Positions 16,693 through 24,837 of a stretch of DNA of 64,000 nucleotides are shown one piece after another. The notes beneath the pieces were generated by a model, which saw nothing but the letters and a program-made list of their open reading frames with translations, made no database searches and was not told the origin of the DNA. Within the stretch, counting starts at the first letter, position 1; each line of letters opens with the position of its first letter. Source of the DNA: Litorivita pollutaquae (GTDB taxonomy: Bacteria > Pseudomonadota > Alphaproteobacteria > Rhodobacterales > Rhodobacteraceae); contig NZ_KZ826481.1 in NCBI RefSeq assembly GCF_003205515.1, positions 1-64,000 of the forward strand, in the 5' to 3' direction. Made by a program: the position numbers and the translations under genes.

Positions 16693-17292
16693 ATGCGTAT
16701 CCGTTCTATTTTTCTCACAACCACCACGGCTGCCGTGCTTTGCGCCGGTTCGGTCTCTGCGGCCACCATCACCAACCTTGTCGGGGATATCGACGGGTTT
16801 GGCGGACAAACTGCGGCGGGCGCGGTTGGCGCCGAGACCGGTTTCGGTTTTAACAACACCACGGGCAGCGATCCGTCCTTCACCGACGCTTGGCTCTACG
16901 AGCAAGACGGCGGCGCGGGCGGCTCTCCTGTGGATTACACCCATAGCTATGCGTTGACCGGAACGGCGCTATCCGCCACGCTCAGCCTCATGGAAAGCGG
17001 CATGTCCGATGGGCGCGGCCCATGGGAAGTGCGGTTCAATGGCAATCTTCTGGGTGAAATCGCCGACGGCGACGTAAGCACCAGCACGCTGCACAGCTTT
17101 GGCGTCGATGTATCGTGGCTGACAGGAAGCGATGTAATCAGCCTGATTTATCTCGACACAAGTTCCGAAGGCTATGCCATCGACTATAGCATGCTCAGCA
17201 TTGAAACCGCGCCTGCGGTGCCTCTGCCGGCAGCAGGGTTTTTGATGATCGGAGCGCTGGGTGCGCTCGGATTTGCGCGCAAGCGCCGTTAA
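16693..17292 (+). CDS. VPLPA-CTERM surface/secreted protein 3
   Basis: This 199-residue exported protein is transcribed away from protein 2. The signal peptide ends near SVSAA (about 24). The core is acidic and rich in Gly, Thr and Asp, with the beta-strand pattern SYALTGTALSATLSL and a late GVDVSWLTGSDVISLIYLDT. The C-terminus is VPLPAAGFLMIGALGALG followed by RKRR. AGGGG precedes the ATG. The core resembles calcium- or sugar-binding extracellular beta-sandwich domains, but no family is assigned with confidence. A rho-independent terminator follows. Confidence 0.85.
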   Translation: MRIRSIFLTTTTAAVLCAGSVSAATITNLVGDIDGFGGQTAAGAVGAETGFGFNNTTGSDPSFTDAWLYEQDGGAGGSPVDYTHSYALTGTALSATLSLMESGMSDGRGPWEVRFNGNLLGEIADGDVSTSTLHSFGVDVSWLTGSDVISLIYLDTSSEGYAIDYSMLSIETAPAVPLPAAGFLMIGALGALGFARKRR

Positions 17293-17320
17293 ACCTTGCA
17301 GAGCCTTTACACGATCGAAA

Positions 17321-17350
17321 GCGGCGCCCCTTGTGGCGCCGTTTTTTTTG
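17321..17350. terminator. Terminator between VPLPA-CTERM protein 3 and tgt
   Basis: CGGCGCC and GGCGCCG form a stem with a short loop, followed by eight Ts on the plus strand. It ends the plus-strand gene at 17292. The convergent tgt gene may use it less efficiently because the minus side lacks a long T-run. Confidence 0.85.
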
Positions 17351-17360
17351 ACGCGCGCGC

Positions 17361-18506
17361 CTAAATCGGGTCGATGTCCCCCATCGCACGCGTGGCGTGA
17401 AATTCGGCTTCCCATGCGCCAAAGGCGTCGATCTCGATTGCGTCGCGCATGCCCTGCATGATCTCTTGGAAGTAATGCAGGTTATGCCATGTCAAAAGCA
17501 TACCGGAAATCATTTCCTGCGCACGGAAGACGTGGTGCAGATAGGCGCGGCTGTAGTGGCTACAGGCGGGGCATGTGCAATTTTCGTCAATCGGGCGCGG
17601 ATCGTCTTGGTGGCGGGCGTTTTTAATGTTGAGAACCCCGCGGCGGGTGAAAACCTGCCCCGTGCGGCCGGAACGGGAAGGCAGCACGCAATCCATCATA
17701 TCGACGCCGCGTTTGACCGCGCCCACGATGTCGTCGGGTTTGCCGACGCCCATCAAATAGCGCGGCTTATCGGCGGGCAGCATATCAGGCGCATAATCAA
17801 GCACGCCGAACATCGCCTCTTGTCCCTCGCCCACGGCCAAACCGCCCATCGCATAGCCGTCAAAGCCGATCTCGCGCAGGGCCTCGGCGCTTTCGGCGCG
17901 CAAATCCTGTGTCACGCCGCCCTGTTGAATGCCAAACAACGCATGCCCCGGACGGTCGCCAAAGGCGTCTTTGGAACGCTGCGCCCACCGCATCGACATT
18001 TGCATCGATTTGGCCACTTCGGCGTCGGTGGCCGGCAAGGCAGGGCATTCGTCGAAACACATCACGATATCAGAGCCAAGCAGGCGTTGGATTTCCATCG
18101 AACGTTCCGGCGTCAACTCATGCTTTGACCCGTCGATATGCGATTTGAACGTCACGCCCTTTTCGGTGAGCTTGCGCAATCCGGCGAGGCTCATCACTTG
18201 AAACCCACCGCTGTCGGTCAGGATCGGGCGATCCCAATTCATGAATTTATGCAAGCCGCCCAACCGGTCGATGCGTTCCGCCGTGGGGCGCAACATCAAA
18301 TGATAGGTATTGCCCAAAAGGATATCCGCCCCCGTCGCGCGCACATTCTCGGGCAGCATTGCCTTGACGGTGGCCGCCGTGCCGACGGGCATAAACGCGG
18401 GCGTGCGAATATCGCCGCGCGGGGTCGAGATCACGCCGCGCCGGGCTTTGCCGCTTGTGTTCAAGAGGGAAAATTGGAATTTCTGCGAGGTGGTGCGCTC
18501 TGTCAT
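17361..18506 (-). CDS. tgt: Queuine tRNA-ribosyltransferase
   Basis: This 381-residue enzyme exchanges guanine-34 for preQ1 in tRNAs with GUN anticodons (Asp, Asn, His, Tyr), the committed step of queuosine formation. The TIM barrel begins [20 protein letters not shown]. The substrate region is [12 protein letters not shown] near 100, GGLAVGEG is near 230, and the catalytic Asp lies in the [15 protein letters not shown] stretch. Zinc is bound by [16 protein letters not shown] (CxCxxC plus His). The length is normal for the bacterial family (about 375-380). The start at 18506 is preceded by AGGGAAC. It appears to be transcribed alone; the queA gene is not in the window. Confidence 0.97.
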   Translation of the reverse strand: MTERTTSQKFQFSLLNTSGKARRGVISTPRGDIRTPAFMPVGTAATVKAMLPENVRATGADILLGNTYHLMLRPTAERIDRLGGLHKFMNWDRPILTDSGGFQVMSLAGLRKLTEKGVTFKSHIDGSKHELTPERSMEIQRLLGSDIVMCFDECPALPATDAEVAKSMQMSMRWAQRSKDAFGDRPGHALFGIQQGGVTQDLRAESAEALREIGFDGYAMGGLAVGEGQEAMFGVLDYAPDMLPADKPRYLMGVGKPDDIVGAVKRGVDMMDCVLPSRSGRTGQVFTRRGVLNIKNARHQDDPRPIDENCTCPACSHYSRAYLHHVFRAQEMISGMLLTWHNLHYFQEIMQGMRDAIEIDAFGAWEAEFHATRAMGDIDPI

Positions 18507-18884
18507 ATCGTTCCCTGCTCTGCCCGTCTGTGTCCGCTGATCATGCGCGCTGATACCAAAGCCGCATGACTTTGACCATCTGGGAAACTCGACCGCGTCG
18601 CCAAATTGATCGGCAGGTGACTTGGTAGGGCCGTGGCTCCGCATCGCCCCCCCCGTCAACAGCAGGGCCGTATATAGAGGGCTGCGCATCCCGTTGGCCC
18701 GCCCCAAAACGGCAGATCGCCGCAGATGAAACGCCGACACAAATGGGCCACGGTTGCCCTATCTCATACGCGCAGCAGTAGTTGGCGGCTTGAAATCCCG
18801 AACAATACCGCGTGTTGTCTTCTTGTGCCTGCTGATACTGGCCCCATATGTATACAATAGCATACATTTATTTGAGGACTACAC
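18507..18884. other. Divergent intergenic region (378 bp) between tgt and the SPFH gene
   Basis: No gene is supported. It contains the promoters of tgt (minus) and of the SPFH/NfeD operon (plus). The palindromic stretch TGTATACAATAGCATACA at 18849-18866 is the only clear structure. Confidence 0.5.
18849..18866. promoter_or_regulatory. TGTATACAA motif upstream of the SPFH operon
   Basis: TGTATACA is a perfect eight-base palindrome followed by a second partial copy (GCATACA). TGTATACAA is identical to the core of the palindrome upstream of icd. It lies 19-36 bases before the SPFH start, a position suited to repression. Confidence 0.35.
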
Positions 18885-19775
18885 ATGACCGAAGACCTTC
18901 TGCTCTCGCTTCTGGCCAGCAATTTCATTTGGCTGCTGCTGGCCGCATTGATCATCATCACCATTGTCAAAAGCGTCTTTATCGTTCCGCAAGCGCAGAA
19001 ATTCGTGGTTGAACGCTTTGGCCGGCTGCATTCGGTATTGGGGCCGGGGATCAATTTGATCGTGCCGTTCCTCGATAAAATCGCCCACCGCGTGTCGATC
19101 CTGGAACGGCAATTGCCGACCTCGGGCCAAGACGCGATCACCCTTGATAACGTGTCGGTTCAAGTCGAAACCTCGGTGTTTTACCGCATTATCGAGCCGG
19201 AAAAGACCGTCTACCGGATCCGCGATATCGACGCGGCAATCTCGACGACCGTGACAGGGATCGTGCGGTCAGAGATTGGCAAAATGGAATTGGATCAGGT
19301 GCAATCGAACCGCTCCACCCTGACCGCGACAATCAAGGAACAGCTTTTCGCCGTGGTCGATGATTGGGGGATCGAAGTGACCCGCGCCGAGCTTTTGGAT
19401 GTGAACCTTGACCAAGCCACGCGGTCGGCCATGTTGCAACAGCTCAACGCCGAACGCGCCCGCCGCGCACAGGTCACCGAGGCCGAAGGCAAGAAACGTT
19501 CGGTCGAATTGTCGGCGGATGCGGAATTATACGCCGCCGAACAGATCGCCAAAGCCCGCCGCATCCAAGCCGACGCCGAAGCCTATGCCACCGGCGTTGT
19601 GGCGCAGGCGATTGCGGAAAACGGTATTGAGGCCGCGCAATATCAAGTCGCGCTCAAACAGGTTGAGGCGCTTAATGCGCTGGGCGCGGGTGCGGGCAAA
19701 CAAACCATCCTTGTGCCTTCGGCGGCGCTCGAAGCTTTTGGTGATGCGTTCAAAATGCTCAAAGGCGGTCAGTGA
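18885..19775 (+). CDS. SPFH/Band 7 membrane protein (QmcA/stomatin-like)
   Basis: This 296-residue membrane-anchored scaffold protein has one N-terminal transmembrane segment (about 14-32, FIWLLLAALIIITIVKSVF). A Band 7 domain follows, with VPQAQKFVVERFGRLHSVLGPG and later SQVETSVFYRI-type strands. An Ala/Glu-rich coiled coil runs from about 190 to 260, including the AERARRAQVTEAEGKK turn typical of stomatins. Members form large oligomers in lipid microdomains and help membrane protein quality control. TGAGGA precedes the ATG. Its stop overlaps the NfeD start (TGATG), and NfeD proteins are standard partners of this family. Confidence 0.93.
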   Translation: MTEDLLLSLLASNFIWLLLAALIIITIVKSVFIVPQAQKFVVERFGRLHSVLGPGINLIVPFLDKIAHRVSILERQLPTSGQDAITLDNVSVQVETSVFYRIIEPEKTVYRIRDIDAAISTTVTGIVRSEIGKMELDQVQSNRSTLTATIKEQLFAVVDDWGIEVTRAELLDVNLDQATRSAMLQQLNAERARRAQVTEAEGKKRSVELSADAELYAAEQIAKARRIQADAEAYATGVVAQAIAENGIEAAQYQVALKQVEALNALGAGAGKQTILVPSAALEAFGDAFKMLKGGQ

Positions 19776-20071
19776 TGATGGAATTGACAGAGGCCTTTTG
19801 GGCCAATTGGTTGGTGTGGATGGCGGCGGCGCTCATCCTCGGTATTCTTGAGGTCATGGTGCCGGGATCCATCTTTCTCGGCTTCGCCATTGGCGCGGCG
19901 CTGACGGGGCTTGTGCTGCTCTTGCTCGGCCTGATCCCTGCGGCCCTCACCGCCCCCGTCATCGCGGTGCTTTTCGCCGCGCTGTCCTTTGCCGCATGGG
20001 TTGGCCTCCGCCAACGCTTTCGCATGAAGGGCCGCGACGTAAAGCGGATTGATGATGATATTAATGATTGA
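19775..20071 (+). CDS. NfeD-family membrane protein
   Basis: This 98-residue partner of the SPFH protein has two or three hydrophobic segments: around 12-30 with LVWMAAALILGILEVMVPG, then 35-50, then 55-72. The typical GxxE-VMVPGSIFLGFAIGA pattern is present. A short basic tail follows (RQRFRMKGRDVKRID). It lacks both the ClpP-like protease of long NfeD proteins and most of the C-terminal OB fold seen in short ones, so it is a truncated or very short NfeD. In-frame starts exist at 19772 (GTG), 19775 and 19778; the overlap with the SPFH stop favours 19775. Confidence 0.88.
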   Translation: MMELTEAFWANWLVWMAAALILGILEVMVPGSIFLGFAIGAALTGLVLLLLGLIPAALTAPVIAVLFAALSFAAWVGLRQRFRMKGRDVKRIDDDIND

Positions 20072-20363
20072 AGAGATCAGCAGCGGATTGGTCCTTTATC
20101 CGCCGCCATAATGGGCAGGGGGATGTCTACCCTGATCGTCTATGTTACGGTCAAGACGCATATAAATTCAAAAGGCGCGATCGCGGAGCGTCAAAAACGG
20201 CGGGAGACGATTGCGCCCCATGTGCTCTTGGCCCTCACAGATGCTGAAACCCAAAACGATGCCCTGTAGAGACGGACAATAAACGCAACTGTCCTCGCCG
20301 CCTCTGGACCTTCGGCCACGCAAACCCTATATGAATGCTCAGGATAACGCAGGTGAGACAGAC

Positions 20364-20723
20364 ATGACCGATACCGCCCCGATGGAAGGCACGCCCCTTA
20401 TTGCCCCCTCCACCACCGATCACGCGCTGTATGATGCGGTGGTTGAAGCCTGCCGGACGGTCTATGACCCCGAAATACCGGTCAATATTTATGACCTTGG
20501 GTTGATCTACACCATTGATATAAATTCCGAAAACGAAGTGCGCCTGATCATGACGCTCACCGCGCCGGGATGTCCTGTTGCGGGCGAAATGCCCGGATGG
20601 CTGGCCGATGCGATTGAACCGCTGGACGGGGTCAAACAGGTAGATGTGCAACTCGTCTGGGAGCCGCCATGGGGCATGGAGATGATGAGCGACGAGGCAC
20701 GGCTCGAATTGGGATTTATGTAG
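20364..20723 (+). CDS. MIP18/SufT-family Fe-S assembly protein
   Basis: This 119-residue protein has the DUF59/MIP18 domain. It shows VYDPEIPVNIYDLGLIYTI (about 35-53), TLTAPGCPVAGEMP with the conserved Cys (about 70), and the C-terminal WEPPWGMEMMSDEARLELGF. Members such as SufT take part in iron-sulphur cluster maturation of target proteins. An upstream in-frame ATG at 20331 exists, but AGGTGAG six bases before 20364 favours the shorter form. An IscA-type protein is encoded 1.6 kb downstream on the same strand, so Fe-S genes flank the SatD/DUF3307 pair. Confidence 0.92.
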   Translation: MTDTAPMEGTPLIAPSTTDHALYDAVVEACRTVYDPEIPVNIYDLGLIYTIDINSENEVRLIMTLTAPGCPVAGEMPGWLADAIEPLDGVKQVDVQLVWEPPWGMEMMSDEARLELGFM

Positions 20724-20769
20724 TCCCCCGCCTGCTCTGCTGCGATGCGCCCAGATCACCAGAATTCAG

Positions 20770-20796
20770 AACGCGCGTCCCATCGGGACGCGCGTT
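20770..20796. terminator. Strong 12-bp hairpin after the SufT-like gene
   Basis: AACGCGCGTCCC and GGGACGCGCGTT form a perfect 12-pair stem with a three-base loop (ATC). No T-run follows, so termination may depend on Rho or the element may protect the upstream mRNA. Confidence 0.6.
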
Positions 20797-20882
20797 CGTC
20801 GTCGGACCACCGCATGCGACGGTCAGCCCGCAACTCAATCCGCCTGCGCAAGCCTAAAAGCACCCAAAAAAGGTTGCATATA

Positions 20883-20903
20883 CCATAACGCACTCTATTA
20901 TGG
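20883..20903. promoter_or_regulatory. Inverted repeat just before the satD-like start
   Basis: CCATAA and TTATGG are perfect six-base arms nine bases apart. The flanks GCAT and ATGC extend the symmetry imperfectly. The right arm ends five bases before the ATG at 20908, so binding would block transcription or translation of the satD-like gene. The local sequence is AT-rich compared with the surroundings. Confidence 0.45.
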
Positions 20904-20907
20904 ATGC

Positions 20908-21552
20908 ATGAAAAGCGCACAGACACATCATATTGCCGTCCTGACCGGCGACATCGTCGGCTCCACCGCGCTGGGCGCGGCGCGGCTCGAACGGGCGATG
21001 AAGGCTTTGGAGGCCGAGGCCGCGCGCCAAGAGGCATGGCACGGGGGCCCCTTGCATTTCACCCGCCACCGCGGCGACGGGTGGCAAGTGGTGCTGATGC
21101 GCCCTGCCCTCGCCTTACGATCGGCGCTTGCCTTTCGCGCGGCCTTGAAGGCCGCAGATGAAGGCTTCGACAGCTATATCGGTCTGGCCATCGGTGACCG
21201 CCCGCGCCAACTGACTGGCGACCTCAACAGCCAGAACGCGGCGGTTTTCATGGCCTCCGGTCATGCCCTCGACGATATCAAGACCACCGCGACCAGCGTC
21301 CGCATGGCGACCAATACCGGTGGCGATTTCAACGCGCTGACCTTGATGATGGATCACAAATCCCAAGATTGGACCCAAGCGCAGGCCAAAGCGGTGATGT
21401 TGGCAATCCCGCCCGATGCGGATTTATTCTATACCGACATGGCCAAAACGCTGGATATCTCGCGGCAAGCCGTGACAAAATCGCTTAAAAGCGCCTGGTT
21501 CGAAGTGATCGATATGGCGTTGACCAGCAGCGAACAGGCGCGAGAAACATGA
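20908..21552 (+). CDS. SatD-family protein: cyclase-like domain plus helix-turn-helix
   Basis: This 214-residue protein belongs to the SatD family. The N-terminus AVLTGDIVGSTALG (about 9-22) and RHRGDGWQVVL (about 53-63) look like the two metal- and substrate-side segments of class III nucleotidyl cyclases (xDIVGST and xGDGxxx). The usual paired metal-binding Asp pattern is only partly kept. Near the C-terminus, TDMAKTLDISRQAVTKSLKS (about 172-191) is a typical helix-turn-helix. The protein may sense a nucleotide or small ligand and regulate its own operon. It overlaps the DUF3307 gene by ATGA, and the inverted repeat at 20883 directly precedes it. SatD is named after an acid-tolerance locus of streptococci; the biochemical function is unknown. 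Confidence 0.75.
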   Translation: MKSAQTHHIAVLTGDIVGSTALGAARLERAMKALEAEAARQEAWHGGPLHFTRHRGDGWQVVLMRPALALRSALAFRAALKAADEGFDSYIGLAIGDRPRQLTGDLNSQNAAVFMASGHALDDIKTTATSVRMATNTGGDFNALTLMMDHKSQDWTQAQAKAVMLAIPPDADLFYTDMAKTLDISRQAVTKSLKSAWFEVIDMALTSSEQARET

Positions 21553-22268
21553 TCGAAACCATCACCGCTTTGACCCTTGCGCATATGCTAGCCGATTTTC
21601 CGCTGCAAAGTGGTTGGATGGTGCGGCGCAAACGCAATATCGGCGTGCTGTTGTTGCATGGGGCGATTGTATTGCTGACCGCGCAGGCGGCGCTTGGCAC
21701 GGTCTATGCGCCGGAACTGTTGATCCTTGCGGGGGTGCATTTGGTGATTGATGCCGGCAAAACCTATAGCGGAGCGCGCGGATTTTGGCCCTATCTCGCG
21801 GATCAGGCGGCGCATTTTGCGGTGATCGTTGCGGTCGCGGGCTATGCGCCGGATCTGTGGTCCGGGGGGCTTTGGGCCGGCTATGATATGGTTTTGCCGC
21901 TGATGGCGGTGACGGCCGGATTGGTTGCGACGTTACAAATGGGCGAATATGCCATCGGTTTCCTGATGGCGCCGCATGCCCTGCGCATACGCAATCAGGG
22001 GCTCAACAACGGCGGACGGTTGATTGGCACCCTAGAGCGCGCGATGATCTTTACTTTGATTGGAATGGGGCAACCCTTGGGTGTTGGTTTTCTCGTCGCG
22101 GCGAAATCGATCCTGCGCTTTGGCACCGCCACGCGCGACCAACGGACTGCCGAATATGTGATTATCGGCACATTGGCCTCGTTTTTATGGGCACTTCTGG
22201 CCTCTTATGCGACGTTTGCATGGGTCACATTGTTGCCAGCCATTGAGATTACCGGCGCCCTACCCTAA
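21549..22268 (+). CDS. DUF3307 integral membrane protein
   Basis: This 239-residue inner-membrane protein has about six hydrophobic segments, among them 30-50, 55-70, 85-105, 110-130, and two near the C-terminus. It begins ALTLAHMLADFPLQSGWMV, the hallmark of DUF3307, and HLVIDAGKTY follows around residue 62, giving conserved His and Asp residues near the membrane. It is translationally coupled to the SatD-like gene (ATGA overlap). I recall this pairing as recurring in other bacteria. No transport or enzymatic activity is known to me for the family. Confidence 0.85.
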   Translation: MIETITALTLAHMLADFPLQSGWMVRRKRNIGVLLLHGAIVLLTAQAALGTVYAPELLILAGVHLVIDAGKTYSGARGFWPYLADQAAHFAVIVAVAGYAPDLWSGGLWAGYDMVLPLMAVTAGLVATLQMGEYAIGFLMAPHALRIRNQGLNNGGRLIGTLERAMIFTLIGMGQPLGVGFLVAAKSILRFGTATRDQRTAEYVIIGTLASFLWALLASYATFAWVTLLPAIEITGALP

Positions 22269-22297
22269 GTATAGGCCAAGCGAAAAGGACAACACCC

Positions 22298-22648
22298 ATG
22301 TTCGGAATCCCCGGAAAACAAGCCCTCACCATGACGCCTGCGGCGGCGGCGCAAATCATGAAGCTGATGCAAAAGGACGGCTCAATGGGGCTGCGCATTG
22401 GCGTGAAAAAAGGCGGCTGCGCAGGCATGGAATATACCATGGAATACGTGGACGCCGTTGATCCCGCCGACGAAGTGGTGGAACAGGACGGCGCACGGGT
22501 GATGATCGCGCCGATGGCGCAAATGTTCCTGTTCGGCACGCAAATCGATTACAAAACCTCGCTTTTGGAATCCGGTTTTCACTTCAACAATCCCAATGTC
22601 ACCGAAGCCTGCGGCTGTGGCGAGTCGATCAAATTCGCCGGCATGTAA
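22298..22648 (+). CDS. IscA/SufA-type iron-sulphur cluster carrier
   Basis: This 116-residue A-type carrier protein transfers Fe-S clusters to apo-enzymes. The three conserved cysteines are present: one in KKGGCAGMEYTM (about 43) and two in the C-terminal EACGCGES (about 107 and 109). The length is normal for the family. It starts 29 bases after the DUF3307 gene and may be co-transcribed with it. The subgroup (SufA, IscA or ErpA) cannot be settled by eye. Confidence 0.94.
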   Translation: MFGIPGKQALTMTPAAAAQIMKLMQKDGSMGLRIGVKKGGCAGMEYTMEYVDAVDPADEVVEQDGARVMIAPMAQMFLFGTQIDYKTSLLESGFHFNNPNVTEACGCGESIKFAGM

Positions 22649-22885
22649 ATGCCCCCCCGCAAGGTGCGGTTACATTGCGGTTCTCTTTGCCAATTCAGGT
22701 CCCATACGGGGGTGCCGCCCCATGCGGCCTCCCCAAAAGCGACATGCGCGCTCTAACCAAATCCGATGCCCCCACTGACGGCGACGACATAAGACACCGC
22801 ACACCCAACTTCGATTAAGCATTTACTATTAAAGACTTACGGATTAAAGCTCGGGCGCAATCGATACGCTGTTTGGCGCATACCT

Positions 22886-23797
22886 CTACGGGTTTTTCAA
22901 GTGCAGATAGGTCTCGTCAAAGCGTTTCTTCAAATGCCGTCCCGCCAGAACCTCTTCGCCCGATCCCAAAGGCGCAACATTGGTGTCATAATTGGGGTTA
23001 AAGAACATCGGCACGGAAATCCGCTCCGCGCCGGACCCACGCACGCGGTGCACCGTCGCGGTGACGCGCCCGCGCGTCCACATTTGTAACATTTCGCCAA
23101 AGTTGATGATGAAACTGCCCGGGCGGGTTTCGACCGCCCGCCATGTCCCATCGGCGGTCTTGACCTCCAACCCCGGGACACCATCGGTGGCCAAAAGCGT
23201 CACGCAGCCGTAATCGGTATGGGCGGCGATCCCGAAATCCTTCTCGCCCGCCCAATCGGGGCGCGCCGGATAGAAATTGCCGCGCAGCAAAGCCATGGGC
23301 CGCGAAAACTTGTCATCGAAATATCCGTCATCCTCACCAATCGCCGCTGCGATTGCGCGCAAGAGCGTACGGCAAACCTCTAGCGCCTGATGGTAATAGC
23401 CTTCGATCGTGGCGCGAAACTCAGGCATATCGGCAGGCCAAAGGTTCGGCGCATAGACCGACAGGTTTTTCGCCGTTAGCACATCCCCCGCGGGCAATTC
23501 GAACCCGCAATCATACACTTCTTTGTAATCGGGATTGGCCATCGGATCGACTTGCTCCGCGCCGCCGGCGCCCCACCCGCGATTTGCGCCGGTGCGGGCC
23601 ATATTAACGGCCTGTTTGAAGGCCTCGTCCCGATGAAAAAAATCAGCATAAGCGGCGATAACCTCATCGATGCGCGCTGCATCGATCGCCGTGTTATAAA
23701 GGATCAAAAACCCGATATCCTCCGCCCCACGGCGCAAATCAACCATGGTTTGCGGATCGCGTTTAACAAGTTTTTGCATGTCTATGCGGGGGATCAT
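22886..23797 (-). CDS. Isopenicillin-N-synthase-like 2OG-Fe(II) oxygenase
   Basis: This 303-residue non-haem iron oxygenase has the double-stranded beta-helix. The N-terminal DIOX_N part includes AEDIGFLILYNTAID (about 26-40). Iron ligands are His and Asp in AAHTDYGCVTLL (about 193-195) and the distal His in ATVHRVRG (about 249); Arg of ERISVPMFFNP binds 2-oxoglutarate. AGGAG stands before the ATG at 23797. The IPNS-like group covers many unrelated substrates (plant hormones, antibiotics, nucleobases), so the substrate is unknown. It is divergent from tpiA with about 180 bases between them. Confidence 0.9.
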   Translation of the reverse strand: MIPRIDMQKLVKRDPQTMVDLRRGAEDIGFLILYNTAIDAARIDEVIAAYADFFHRDEAFKQAVNMARTGANRGWGAGGAEQVDPMANPDYKEVYDCGFELPAGDVLTAKNLSVYAPNLWPADMPEFRATIEGYYHQALEVCRTLLRAIAAAIGEDDGYFDDKFSRPMALLRGNFYPARPDWAGEKDFGIAAHTDYGCVTLLATDGVPGLEVKTADGTWRAVETRPGSFIINFGEMLQMWTRGRVTATVHRVRGSGAERISVPMFFNPNYDTNVAPLGSGEEVLAGRHLKKRFDETYLHLKNP

Positions 23798-23977
23798 CGG
23801 CGGCTCCTGCGTGGCAAATCCATCTCCCTTCGCAGGGATCGCCGCCTGTCTAACGACTTGCCCTTGCGGATGCAAAGCGCGCCTGCCAAGGATGGGTCTT
23901 GACTGTCCGGTGCCCCTGCGCAGGATGGAACATGAGGCGAAATCATTCACGATCGTTCAATCATAACGGAGTAGGCA

Positions 23978-24727
23978 ATGCGGCGGAAACTGGCAGCGGG
24001 CAATTGGAAAATGAACGGGCTGCGCACCGATTTGGCCGAATTGGAGGCCTTGGCAGCGACCTTTGCCGCACCAAAGGTCGATATTTTACTCTGCCCGCCC
24101 GCGACCTTGTTGGCGCCAGCCGCAGCCTGCAGCGGCCCGATTGCCATTGGCGCGCAAGATTGCCATGCCCAAGACAGCGGCGCGCATACGGGTGACGTTT
24201 CGGCCCCCATGATTAAGGACGCTGGCGCAAATGCGGTCATTTTGGGCCATTCCGAACGTCGCACCGACCATGGCGAAAGCAGCGATGCGGTCCGCGCCAA
24301 GGCCGTAGCCGCACAGGCGGCAGGGTTGACCACGGTGATCTGCCTTGGCGAAAGCTTCAAACAACGCGAAGCCGCCAATACGCTCGATATCATCGGCGGA
24401 CAATTGTCGACCTCTGTGCCCGACGGATCAACCGGCGAGAACCTCGTCATCGCCTATGAACCGATCTGGGCCATCGGCACCGGGCTGGTGCCCAACCTCG
24501 ATCAGATCGGCGAAGTGCATGATTTCATTCGCACGCGGATCGAACGGCGGTTTGGCGCCGGGGTCGGGCGGTCGGTCCGGTTGCTCTACGGTGGTTCGGT
24601 CAAGCCCGACAACGCCGCCGATATCTTTGGCGTGAGCAATGTCGATGGGGCCTTGGTCGGCGGAGCAAGCTTGAAATGTGCCGATTTTTCACAGATCATC
24701 AACGCATTGGAACAAAGCACCGAATAA
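23978..24727 (+). CDS. tpiA: Triosephosphate isomerase
   Basis: This 249-residue TIM-barrel enzyme interconverts dihydroxyacetone phosphate and glyceraldehyde 3-phosphate. The N-terminal KLAAGNWKMNG holds the catalytic Lys, VILGHSERR the catalytic His (about 90), and IAYEPIWAIGTG the catalytic Glu (about 161). LLYGGSVKPDNA and ALVGGASL form the phosphate-binding end. The length is normal. It stands alone; no other glycolytic gene is adjacent, although eno begins at the right edge of the window. Confidence 0.98.
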   Translation: MRRKLAAGNWKMNGLRTDLAELEALAATFAAPKVDILLCPPATLLAPAAACSGPIAIGAQDCHAQDSGAHTGDVSAPMIKDAGANAVILGHSERRTDHGESSDAVRAKAVAAQAAGLTTVICLGESFKQREAANTLDIIGGQLSTSVPDGSTGENLVIAYEPIWAIGTGLVPNLDQIGEVHDFIRTRIERRFGAGVGRSVRLLYGGSVKPDNAADIFGVSNVDGALVGGASLKCADFSQIINALEQSTE

Positions 24728-24837
24728 ACGTGCAGGATCGGGACACCCCTGCTCTTTTCGCGGCACGGGATCGGGGTGGTTAACCAAAAATTAAGCTACG
24801 TTAGCGAGTTTGACGATTGATTGAAGGTGAGGGCCGA

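Noticed and set aside
20111-20269. A 52-codon frame between NfeD and the SufT-like gene
   Set aside because: It has no usable ribosome binding site and no recognised family. It cannot be excluded but is not supported.
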